Positions 1 to 6,816 of a stretch of 16,597 bases of DNA are shown here, piece after piece. The position numbers were made by a program, and so were the translations under genes. Position 1 is the stretch's first letter; each line of letters opens with the position of its first letter. The stretch is from S141-55 sp964422065 (GTDB lineage: Bacteria; Hydrothermota; Hydrothermia; WGAB01), in contig CAYQZW010000033.1 in NCBI GenBank assembly GCA_964422065.1, positions 1 to 16,597 of the forward strand, written 5' to 3'. Below the pieces are notes generated by a model. The model ran no database searches. It saw only the letters and a list, made by a program, of their open reading frames with translations, and was not told where the DNA came from.

Positions 1-123
1 GATTTTGAATTCAAAGAATTGGCCCGGGCTCGGGGGGTCGCCCGCATAGTTCCGGAGTTCCAGGAGGAAGACCCGGGGGTTCGTGAACTGGATGGAGGCG
101 ACGGTCAGGCGATGGACCTGCAT
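1..123 (-). CDS. Ferredoxin-reductase-like flavoprotein, PyrK type (N-terminus only, partial)
   Basis: Only the first 41 codons are present; the gene runs off the left edge. The translation starts MQVHRLTVASIQ and carries PGQFFEFKI at residues 33-41. This matches the start of the FAD-binding barrel of the ferredoxin-NADP reductase superfamily, where a PGQF segment follows the first strands. The dihydroorotate dehydrogenase electron-transfer subunit PyrK has this kind of N-terminus, as do sulfhydrogenase gamma and NADH-dependent ferredoxin reductase subunits, so the exact member is uncertain. The ATG shares one base with the nuoN stop codon (TAATG), which implies translational coupling and cotranscription at the end of the nuo operon. 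The ribosome binding site is weak. I see the motif and the overlap directly; the PyrK label is an inference from a short fragment. Confidence 0.55.
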   Translation of the reverse strand, partial: MQVHRLTVASIQFTNPRVFLLELRNYAGDPPSPGQFFEFKI

Positions 124-1499
124 TATCGGAACAGGCCTTGAAGGACGCCGTACACGCTATCCGGGAACAGGCCCAGATAGAAGACCAACACCAGACCGAT
201 CCAGAGGGCGGAGTAGAGCATGGGCTTTTCGGGAACCGGGCGGTCTGTGTCTTTGGCGGGATACATGTAGAAGGATGCGGGAACCTGGAGGTAGTAGTAA
301 GCCGAGACCACGCTGTTGAGGAAGGCGAAGAGGGCAAGGCCGCCCTGTCCGCCCTGGATGGCGGCTTTGAACAGGTAGAGTTTGGCGACGAAGCCGCCGG
401 TAGGCGGGATCCCGGCAAGGCTCACGAAAAAGAGGGTGGTCAGGAGGGCGACCATGGGCGAGCGGCTGGCCAGGCCTTTCAGGTCGTCCAGGGTGGCATC
501 TTCTTTCAGTGCCACCAGCCCTGCGAACGCGCCGACGGTCATCACGACGTAGATGACGAGGTACAGCATGAGGGAGGCGTAGGCTTCCGGGGTGTGGGTG
601 GCGAACCCGACGAGGAGGTACCCCGCATGGGCAACCGTGGAAAAGGCGAGCATGCGTTTGACGTTCCTCTCGCGGAGTGCGGCGAGGTTCCCGGCGACCA
701 TGGTGAGGACCGCCAGGGTGGAGAGTGTGGTGGCCCAGATGGGCTGGTAGGCTGCGAACCCGCGGGCGAGGATCGGGATCAAGACGGCGATGCCTGCCGC
801 CTTGGGCGCGGAGGCCACAAAGGCCACAATCGCCGAGGGGGCGCCTTCAAAGACGTCGGGCGCCCAGAAATGGAACGGGACATAGAGGAGTTTGAAGCCG
901 AACCCAACCAGGAGGAAGATCAGCCCCAGGAGCCCGAGGGGGTTCACTGCGGCGTGGAAGACCGTTTCGTAGGCGAGGTTGCCACCGGAGGCCAGGAGCA
1001 GGGCCAGTCCCATCAGGAAGAACGACGACGAGAAGGCCCCGACCAGGAAGAACTTGAGTCCGACCTGGACCGCCCGAGAGGTCCGGACCAGTGTGACCAA
1101 GACAAAGAGGGAGAACGAGAGGAGTTCCAGAGCCAGGAAGGTCAGGACCAGGTGGTTGGACTTGGCGAGGACCATCATGCCGGCGAGGGCGGTCAGGAGG
1201 AAGAAGTAGACTTCCGGCGGGCCTTCCTCAAAGGTATCCACCACGAGCAGGGTCACGAGGAAGGTTCCGAGGATGAAGATGAGGCTGAAGAGCCGGGTTA
1301 TCGGTGTGATCTGGAGCATCCACAGGGTGGCCGAGTGTGCCATGCCGCCCATCTCCAGGAACATGGCCAGGAGCAGCCCCAGGGCGGTGATGGATCCTGC
1401 GATTTGGTGCCGCCTCGGGGTCAGAAAGGAGAGGAGCAGGATCAAGAGCGCGGTGCCCGTGACGGCCAGTTCCGGTGCCAAAAAGCCAATCTGGATCAT
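123..1499 (-). CDS. nuoN: NADH-quinone oxidoreductase subunit N
   Basis: This is a 458-residue polytopic inner-membrane protein of the antiporter-like family (NuoL/M/N), one of the proton-pumping units in the complex I membrane arm. The sequence is hydrophobic throughout, with about 13-14 predicted helices. Glu125, in the LALELLSF segment, is the conserved membrane glutamate. The broken-helix region with conserved lysine (KLLYVPFHFWAPDVFEGAP) lies near residues 203-221, and KRMLAFSTVAHAGY follows. Length is a little below the E. coli protein. The start is ATG preceded by GAGGAG at 5-nt spacing, and it overlaps the nuoM stop by four bases (ATGA). It is the last subunit gene in the H-J-K-L-M-N series. 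Expression probably depends on the promoter upstream of nuoH. Confidence 0.96.
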   Translation of the reverse strand: MIQIGFLAPELAVTGTALLILLLSFLTPRRHQIAGSITALGLLLAMFLEMGGMAHSATLWMLQITPITRLFSLIFILGTFLVTLLVVDTFEEGPPEVYFFLLTALAGMMVLAKSNHLVLTFLALELLSFSLFVLVTLVRTSRAVQVGLKFFLVGAFSSSFFLMGLALLLASGGNLAYETVFHAAVNPLGLLGLIFLLVGFGFKLLYVPFHFWAPDVFEGAPSAIVAFVASAPKAAGIAVLIPILARGFAAYQPIWATTLSTLAVLTMVAGNLAALRERNVKRMLAFSTVAHAGYLLVGFATHTPEAYASLMLYLVIYVVMTVGAFAGLVALKEDATLDDLKGLASRSPMVALLTTLFFVSLAGIPPTGGFVAKLYLFKAAIQGGQGGLALFAFLNSVVSAYYYLQVPASFYMYPAKDTDRPVPEKPMLYSALWIGLVLVFYLGLFPDSVYGVLQGLFR

Positions 1500-2992
1500 G
1501 GGCGCTCCTCCTCAGGTACTTGGGGTGTGGACGGGGACGGGGGTTCCGGCAGGACCCGTTCAATCACCTGTTGGCTGGGGGCCTTGGCGAACCTCAGGAA
1601 CGGCCGGGGATAGACCCCGATCGCAAAGATGAAGGCCAGTAGCGGGAGAAAGACCAGCCATTCCCTCACCGTCAAGTCCGGGAGCCCGGAGTCTTCGGGC
1701 CTGGGGGGCGAAAACACCACTTTCTGGAACATGGAGAGCATGTAGACCGCGGCAAAGATGACCCCCAGGACCCCAAAGAAGGCGAGCGTCTTGCTGACCT
1801 TGAAGGTCCCGAGCAGGATCAGGAACTCGCCGACGAATCCGTTGAGGCCCGGCAGGCCGATGGACGAAAGCATCACGATGCCAAAAATGGTGGAAAAGAC
1901 GGGCATCAGTTTGCCGATGCCGACCAATTGGCTCATCTCTCGGGTGTGTTTCCTTTCGTACAGGATCCCGGCGGCCAAGAACAATGCGCCGGTGGACAGG
2001 CCGTGGTTGACCATCTGGAGGATGCCGCCCTGGAGTCCCCAGGGTGTGAACGTGAAGATCCCCAGGATGACGAAGCCCAGGTGCGCCACCGAGGAATAGG
2101 CGATCAGTTTTTTCAGGTCGGTCTGCACCCAACTCATCCAGGCCCCGTAGAGGATGCCGATGATCCCCAGGGTCATGAAGAGGGGGGCAAGGTTGTGGGC
2201 GATGGTGGGGAACAGGGAGAAGTTGAAGCGGAGGAACCCATAGACGCCCATTTTCAGGAGGATCCCGGCGAGCAGGACGGAGCCAGCGGTTGGGGCTTCC
2301 ACGTGGGCGTCCGGGAGCCAGGTATGGAACGGGACCAGGGGGACTTTGATGGCGAAGGCCAGGGCAAACGCCAGGAACGCCCACCGTTGGATCGTGAGGG
2401 GCAAGGTCCCGACGGCTTGTTCCATGGCCACGAGGTCAAAGGTGCCGGTCTTCAGGCGGAGTACGAGGATGGCGAACAGGAGGAACGCGCTGCCGGCCAT
2501 GGTGTACAGGACAAACTTAAAGGCGGCATAGATGCGGCGTTCATGGCCCCAGACCCCGATGAGGAGGAACATCGGGATCAGCATCACTTCCCAGAAGATG
2601 AAGAACAGGAAGAGGTCCAGGGCGGAGAAGACGCCGATCATGGCGCCTTCCAGGACGAGCATGGAGATGCAGAATTCCCGGATTCGTGTGGTGATGTAAC
2701 GGAACGAGGCCAGGACGGCAATTGCGGTCAGGAGGGTCGTCAAAAGGATCATCAGGAGGCTCAGGCCGTCAATCCCGACATGGTAGGATGCGCCGAGTGT
2801 GGGGAGCCATTCCATCTGTTGTTCCCATTGGAAGCCTGGGGCCTCCCACGAAAAGCCCTGGAGCATGGTGAGGGAGAGTGCGAGGACCACGAGGCTGGCA
2901 AAGAAGGTATAGCCGAACAGGGCCTTCCGTCCCCGTAGGAGGAAGAGTGGAACGGCGAGCAAGATCGGTGCAAAGATGACGACGCTCAGCAT
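1496..2992 (-). CDS. nuoM: NADH-quinone oxidoreductase subunit M
   Basis: This is a 498-residue antiporter-like subunit of the complex I membrane arm, close to the E. coli length. Landmarks are the VGIDGLSL segment at about residues 72-79 and the conserved transmembrane glutamate Glu135 in FIFWEVMLIPMF (equivalent to E. coli Glu144). VPFHTWLPDAHVEAPTAGSV holds the broken-helix and discontinuous-helix signature, followed by KKLIAYSSVAHLGF. The C-terminus is a hydrophilic, proline-rich tail (EPPSPSTPQVPEEERP). The ATG is preceded by AAGGGAG eight bases upstream, and the stop overlaps the nuoN start (ATGA). Four bases separate it from the end of nuoL. The role in proton translocation follows from family knowledge; the residues are visible in the translation. 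Confidence 0.97.
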   Translation of the reverse strand: MLSVVIFAPILLAVPLFLLRGRKALFGYTFFASLVVLALSLTMLQGFSWEAPGFQWEQQMEWLPTLGASYHVGIDGLSLLMILLTTLLTAIAVLASFRYITTRIREFCISMLVLEGAMIGVFSALDLFLFFIFWEVMLIPMFLLIGVWGHERRIYAAFKFVLYTMAGSAFLLFAILVLRLKTGTFDLVAMEQAVGTLPLTIQRWAFLAFALAFAIKVPLVPFHTWLPDAHVEAPTAGSVLLAGILLKMGVYGFLRFNFSLFPTIAHNLAPLFMTLGIIGILYGAWMSWVQTDLKKLIAYSSVAHLGFVILGIFTFTPWGLQGGILQMVNHGLSTGALFLAAGILYERKHTREMSQLVGIGKLMPVFSTIFGIVMLSSIGLPGLNGFVGEFLILLGTFKVSKTLAFFGVLGVIFAAVYMLSMFQKVVFSPPRPEDSGLPDLTVREWLVFLPLLAFIFAIGVYPRPFLRFAKAPSQQVIERVLPEPPSPSTPQVPEEERP

Positions 2993-2996
2993 CTTT

Positions 2997-4886
2997 TCAT
3001 CTCCCTTTCAGCAAGAACCACAGGAACAGGTGGGCACCCAGGAGGATCCAGAACAGGTAGGTGCGCGCTTTGGCGGTGCTGCCCTTACGGAGGAGGCCGC
3101 CGGTGGCAGCGAGGGACTTGCCGGTCAGGTTCACGGTGCCGTCAATGAGGATGCGGTCCACGAGCCGGAAGGTGATCACAGCCAGGCCCCGGATCGGCGT
3201 AACGATGAGGGCGTGGTAGAGTTCATCCACGTAGTATTTGCCTTTCAGGAGGCGGTAGAGGAGGCCTGTGCGTTCGGCGATCCGTTCCGGTGCAGGGGCC
3301 CTTCGGAGGAACACCTGGTAGGCCAGGGCGATCCCTGCGAGTCCTGCGGCGATGGAGAGGAGGATCAAGCCCAGGCCCGCCTCTTTTTCGGTGCCCATGG
3401 GGACGATCTCCAGGTGTCCCAGGGCCGGGGCCAGGAAGCGGTGGAACAGGCTCCCTTCCTCCCCCAAGCCGAGCCATCCGACCGTCACGGAGAGGACCGC
3501 AAGGATCCACATGGGGATCGTCATCACCCGTGGAGATTCGTGGGCGTGGTGATAGAGTTCAGGGTCGCGGGGTTTGCCGAAGAACACGTTGAAGATGAGG
3601 CGGAACATGTAGAGGGCGGTGAGGAAGGCTGTGAACCAGGTTACCGCCCAGATCAAGGTATGGCCGGTGCGAAAGGCGGAAGCCAGGATTTCGTCTTTGG
3701 AGAAGAAGCCGGCCAGTGGGGGGATCCCGGAGAGGGCCAGGGCGCCGATGACGAAGGTCCAGCCGGTATGGGGCATCTTTTTCCAGAGCCCACCCATCTT
3801 CTGCATATTGAGTTCGCCGCCGGTGGCATGCATCACGCTCCCTGCGGCGAGGAACAACAGCCCCTTGAAGAACGCATGGGTAAAGAGGTGGAAGATGCCC
3901 GCGGTATACGCACCCAGGCCGACCGCAACGAACATGTATCCCAGTTGGGAGATGGTGGAGTATGCCAGGACCCGTTTGATGTCGTCGGTCACCAGTGCGA
4001 TGGAGGCCGCGAAGATGGCTGTGAACGCGCCGATGGAAGCGACCAGGGTCCCGACTTCGGGCACTTCCTGGAACAGCGGGTGGCTCCGTGCGACCATGTA
4101 CACGCCGGCCGTGACCATGGTGGCGGCGTGGATCAATGCGGAGACCGGGGTCGGGCCTTCCATGGCGTCCGGAAGCCAGACATAGAGGGGGAACTGAGCA
4201 GACTTGCCCACAGCCCCCATGAACAGGAAGACCGTGGCGGCAGCGAGTGCCCCGGAGAAGTATCCGGGGTTGCTCAACACGACCTCAAAGATCTTGGTGT
4301 ATTCCAGGGTCCCGAAGGTCGCGAACAGGGTAAAGATGCCCAGCAGGAACCCGGCATCCCCGATCCGGTTGACGATGAACGCCTTTTTGCCGGCGTCCGA
4401 TGCGGTTTTCTTCTCGTACCAGAAGCCGATCAGCAGGTAGGAGCAGAGGCCCACGGCCTCCCAGCCCACGAAGAGGAGCAGGTAGTTGTTGGCGAGGACG
4501 AGCAGGAGCATGGAGAAGACGAACAGGTTGAGATAGGCAAAATACCGACGGTACCCAGGATCTTCTGCCATATAGCCGATGGAATAGATGTGGACCAGGA
4601 GGGAGACGGAGGTCACCACGAGGAGCATGACGGCGGCCAGGCGATCCAGCAGCAAGCCGAACGGGACCTGGAGCCGGTCCACCGGGACCCAGGTGTAGAG
4701 GGTCCATTCCAGGCCTAAGGGATGTTGAAGGCTCCACTGGAACAACACGAGGGAGCCCAGGAAGGAAAGCCCGACGGCCAGGACCGCAGGGATATGGGCC
4801 TTTTGCTTGAACCCGGTCCCGAAGATCCCATTGAGGATCGCGCCGACCAAGGGAGCCAGGAGGGTAACCAGGAGCACCCCTTTCAT
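2997..4886 (-). CDS. nuoL: NADH-quinone oxidoreductase subunit L
   Basis: This 629-residue protein is the distal antiporter-like subunit of complex I, slightly longer than the 613 residues of E. coli. Glu143 in LLFVGWEAVGLCSYLLIGFW and Asp177 in IVNRIGDAG match the conserved Glu144/Asp178 pair of E. coli. SAQFPLYVWLPDAMEGPTPV, LIHAATMVTAGVYM and KRVLAYSTISQLGYM are typical family blocks. The C-terminal part (about residue 500 onward) contains the region expected to form the long lateral helix and final anchor helix. It begins with ATG eight bases after AAGGAG; the start overlaps the nuoK stop by four bases. It shows no truncation or insertion. Confidence 0.97.
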   Translation of the reverse strand: MKGVLLVTLLAPLVGAILNGIFGTGFKQKAHIPAVLAVGLSFLGSLVLFQWSLQHPLGLEWTLYTWVPVDRLQVPFGLLLDRLAAVMLLVVTSVSLLVHIYSIGYMAEDPGYRRYFAYLNLFVFSMLLLVLANNYLLLFVGWEAVGLCSYLLIGFWYEKKTASDAGKKAFIVNRIGDAGFLLGIFTLFATFGTLEYTKIFEVVLSNPGYFSGALAAATVFLFMGAVGKSAQFPLYVWLPDAMEGPTPVSALIHAATMVTAGVYMVARSHPLFQEVPEVGTLVASIGAFTAIFAASIALVTDDIKRVLAYSTISQLGYMFVAVGLGAYTAGIFHLFTHAFFKGLLFLAAGSVMHATGGELNMQKMGGLWKKMPHTGWTFVIGALALSGIPPLAGFFSKDEILASAFRTGHTLIWAVTWFTAFLTALYMFRLIFNVFFGKPRDPELYHHAHESPRVMTIPMWILAVLSVTVGWLGLGEEGSLFHRFLAPALGHLEIVPMGTEKEAGLGLILLSIAAGLAGIALAYQVFLRRAPAPERIAERTGLLYRLLKGKYYVDELYHALIVTPIRGLAVITFRLVDRILIDGTVNLTGKSLAATGGLLRKGSTAKARTYLFWILLGAHLFLWFLLKGR

Positions 4887-5191
4887 GGTGTCTGCTCCTT
4901 GGTTCTCTGGGCGGTCATCTCCACCGTGGGTTTCCCGGTCAGCCGGACCACATTGATGAGGATGCCGATCCCGATCGCGACTTCCGCGGCAGCAACAACC
5001 AGGATCATGAGGATGATGAGTTGTCCTTCAATCCATCCGGCCAGGGAGGCCCCGATGAGGACGAGCCCGACCGCATTCATCATCACCTCCAGGTTCATCA
5101 GGATGAACATGAGGTTCCGGCGGAAGAGGACACCGATCATGCCGATCGTGAACAGGAGCAGCCCCAGGAGGATATAGCCGTTAGGAGACAT
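4883..5191 (-). CDS. nuoK: NADH-quinone oxidoreductase subunit K
   Basis: This is a 102-residue, three-helix subunit of the complex I membrane arm that forms part of the central proton path. The two functionally important membrane glutamates are present at Glu35 (ILMNLEVMMNAVGL) and Glu70 (VAAAEVAIGIGI), matching Glu36 and Glu72 of E. coli. The start resembles other NuoK proteins (GYILLGLLLFTIGMIGVLFRRN). AAGGAGG lies seven bases before the ATG. It overlaps the end of nuoJ by 11 bases and the start of nuoL by four, so these three genes are probably translationally coupled. Confidence 0.97.
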   Translation of the reverse strand: MSPNGYILLGLLLFTIGMIGVLFRRNLMFILMNLEVMMNAVGLVLIGASLAGWIEGQLIILMILVVAAAEVAIGIGILINVVRLTGKPTVEMTAQRTKEQTP

Positions 5192-5675
5192 CCTGTCGCC
5201 TCCTTCGGATCAAGACGATTGCGCCTACGACAGCCACCAGCAGGACGAGGGAGGCCAATTCAAAGGGGATGAGGTACCGGCTGAAGAGCCATTCTCCGAG
5301 GAGTTCCGGTGATCCATTGGGGGGTGTTGGGGCTTTGGGGAGCGGGTTTTTGAGGATCACTCCGGCGACGATCACGAGGAACGCCCCGCCGAGCAGGAAG
5401 GCCAGAAACCCCTGGATGCCGAGGTCAAAGTCCGATTCAAGCCGTCGGAGATCCATGACCATGATCGCCACAAGGAACATGACCACGATGGCGCCGGCGT
5501 ACACCAGGATCTGGACAAAGCCGATAAAGGGCGCAGAGGCCAGGAGATACAGGAGCCCGATGGAGAGGAAGTTGAGCAGAAGGGCCAGGGCTCCTTTGAC
5601 CGGGTGCGTATGGAACAGCACCCCCATCGCACCGACGGCAGATAAGACCGCAAAAAGCCAGAACAAGGCCGTCAT
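5181..5675 (-). CDS. nuoJ: NADH-quinone oxidoreductase subunit J
   Basis: This is a 164-residue membrane-arm subunit with about five helices. The segment ALALLLNFLSIGLLYLLASA and then FVQILVYAGAIVVMFLVAIM contain the conserved pi-bulge helix region of NuoJ. The reading frame is open for 21 more codons upstream. I chose the internal ATG (MTALFWLF) because it forms an ATGA overlap with the nuoH stop and gives the hydrophobic N-terminus usual for the family; the upstream extension (MESADPPGVV) lies inside nuoH. The unusual point is its neighbour: nuoJ follows nuoH directly, whereas in the common bacterial order nuoI sits between them. Confidence 0.96.
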   Translation of the reverse strand: MTALFWLFAVLSAVGAMGVLFHTHPVKGALALLLNFLSIGLLYLLASAPFIGFVQILVYAGAIVVMFLVAIMVMDLRRLESDFDLGIQGFLAFLLGGAFLVIVAGVILKNPLPKAPTPPNGSPELLGEWLFSRYLIPFELASLVLLVAVVGAIVLIRRRRQDVS

Positions 5676-6622
5676 AACGCCATCCACAGGCTGGTCAAGA
5701 GAAGGTTCAACAACGCCAGGGGGATCAGCACTTTCCAACTGAACCGCATGAGTTGGTCAAACCGGAACCGGGGATAGGTCCATCGCACCCAGATCATGAA
5801 GAACAGGACGAGGAAGGTCTTGAGGAGGAACCAGTGTGGCCCGGGTTTCCAGGGGCCGTACCATCCACCCAGGTAGAACACCGTGACCAAACACCCCACG
5901 ATGAAGAGGTGGATATATTCGCCGACGAAGAACATTGCGAATTTGAAGGCACTGTATTCTGTGTGGTAGCCAGCCACGAGTTCCGACTCCGCTTCGGGTA
6001 AGTCAAAGGGGAGCCGGTTGGTTTCCGCAAAGGCCGCGATCAGGAAGACCACGAATCCAAGGATTTGGGGAAGGATGAACCAGAGGTGTTGCTGGGCTTT
6101 GACGATCCCGACGAGGGAGAGGCTACGGGCCATGAGGGCGACCCCGACGAGGGCCAGGGCCATCGCGATCTCGTAGGAGACCATCTGGGCGGCGGCCCGG
6201 AGGCCACCGAGCAGGGCGTATTTGCTGTTGGAGGCCCACCCGCCCAGGAGGACGCCGTAGGTGCTCAGGGAGCCAACGGCCAGGAGGTACAGGACAGCCA
6301 CGGGGATGTCTGCGATATAGAACCGTTCCGTGAAGGGGATGACCGCCAAGGGCAGGAGGGCCGCAACGCCGATGATCACAGGTGCGGCGAGGTAGAGCCC
6401 CCGATTCGCCTGGGGGAAGATGACCTCTTCTTTCAGGAGGAGTTTCACGGCGTCCGCGAGGGGCTGGAGAAGGCCAAAGGGGCCGACCCGGTTGGGGCCG
6501 TACCGTTCCTGGAAGTAGCCTGCGAACTTCCGTTCGGCCAATACGAGATAGGCCGCCGCGGTCAGCGCCCCTAAAAAAACAACCCCGGTTTTCCAAAAGG
6601 CCTGAAAGACGGGATGTGTCAA
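5672..6622 (-). CDS. nuoH: NADH-quinone oxidoreductase subunit H
   Basis: This is a 316-residue subunit that joins the hydrophilic and membrane arms of complex I and lines the quinone chamber. Landmarks are the N-terminal AERKFAGYFQERYGPNRVGP block (about residues 29-48), KLLLKEEVIFPQANRGLY, and the conserved charged loop AETNRLPFDLPEAESELVAG followed by YHTEYSAFKFAMFFVGEY. Length is close to E. coli NuoH. The start codon is TTG: it lies seven bases after a strong AAAGGAG, the next in-frame ATG is far inside the gene, and the resulting N-terminus fits the family. It is the first gene of the operon, about 20 bases below a good sigma70-type promoter. Its stop overlaps the nuoJ start. Confidence 0.97.
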   Translation of the reverse strand: MTHPVFQAFWKTGVVFLGALTAAAYLVLAERKFAGYFQERYGPNRVGPFGLLQPLADAVKLLLKEEVIFPQANRGLYLAAPVIIGVAALLPLAVIPFTERFYIADIPVAVLYLLAVGSLSTYGVLLGGWASNSKYALLGGLRAAAQMVSYEIAMALALVGVALMARSLSLVGIVKAQQHLWFILPQILGFVVFLIAAFAETNRLPFDLPEAESELVAGYHTEYSAFKFAMFFVGEYIHLFIVGCLVTVFYLGGWYGPWKPGPHWFLLKTFLVLFFMIWVRWTYPRFRFDQLMRFSWKVLIPLALLNLLLTSLWMAL

Positions 6623-6629
6623 TTTCGCT

Positions 6630-6636
6630 CTCCTTT
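6630..6636 (-). promoter_or_regulatory. Ribosome binding site deciding the TTG start of nuoH
   Basis: The minus strand reads AAAGGAG here, seven bases before a TTG codon. No ATG or GTG in a sensible position is available, so this site supports the TTG start of nuoH. Confidence 0.8.
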
Positions 6637-6648
6637 GGGGACCGTTGT

Positions 6649-6677
6649 ATTTTAGGGGGACCTCCAGAAAGGGTCAA
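6649..6677 (-). promoter_or_regulatory. Predicted sigma70-type promoter of the nuoHJKLMN operon
   Basis: On the minus strand a TTGACC -35 box (6677-6672) is followed after exactly 17 bases by a TAAAAT -10 box (6654-6649). Each box differs from consensus by one position. The start of transcription would fall near 6642, leaving a leader of about 20 bases before the nuoH TTG codon. This makes nuoH the head of its own transcription unit rather than an internal gene of a larger nuo operon. Confidence 0.7.
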
Positions 6678-6733
6678 GGAACGGACGGCCCTCGCGCGAT
6701 GCGTTCCGGCGGAGGAGCGGGATTGGATACGAC

Positions 6734-6758
6734 GGATTTCCCAAAACTGTGCCTATAG
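6734..6758. other. Intergenic motif shared with 14140-14164
   Basis: This is the partner of the motif upstream of the DUF2892 gene. It sits between lpd and nuoH, about 110 bases before the nuoH start and upstream of its predicted promoter, where a regulator could bind. Confidence 0.35.
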
Positions 6759-6816
6759 AAGATTTTCCGGAGTAGATTGTACCGGGCGGCACGGGGGTTT
6801 GGGCTGGATCTGGAGC

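Noticed and set aside
138..4718. Very long plus-strand open frames opposite nuoN, nuoM and nuoL (491, 336 and 580 codons)
   Set aside because: They are antisense to clear nuo genes. Their translations are low-complexity, rich in Glu, Gly, Gln and Asp, as expected from the reverse complement of hydrophobic GC-rich codons, and no domain is recognisable.
6678..6816. A terminator for the dehydrogenase operon after lpd
   Set aside because: I found only 4-base pairings and no T-run on the minus strand. Readthrough into nuoH or factor-dependent termination cannot be told apart.
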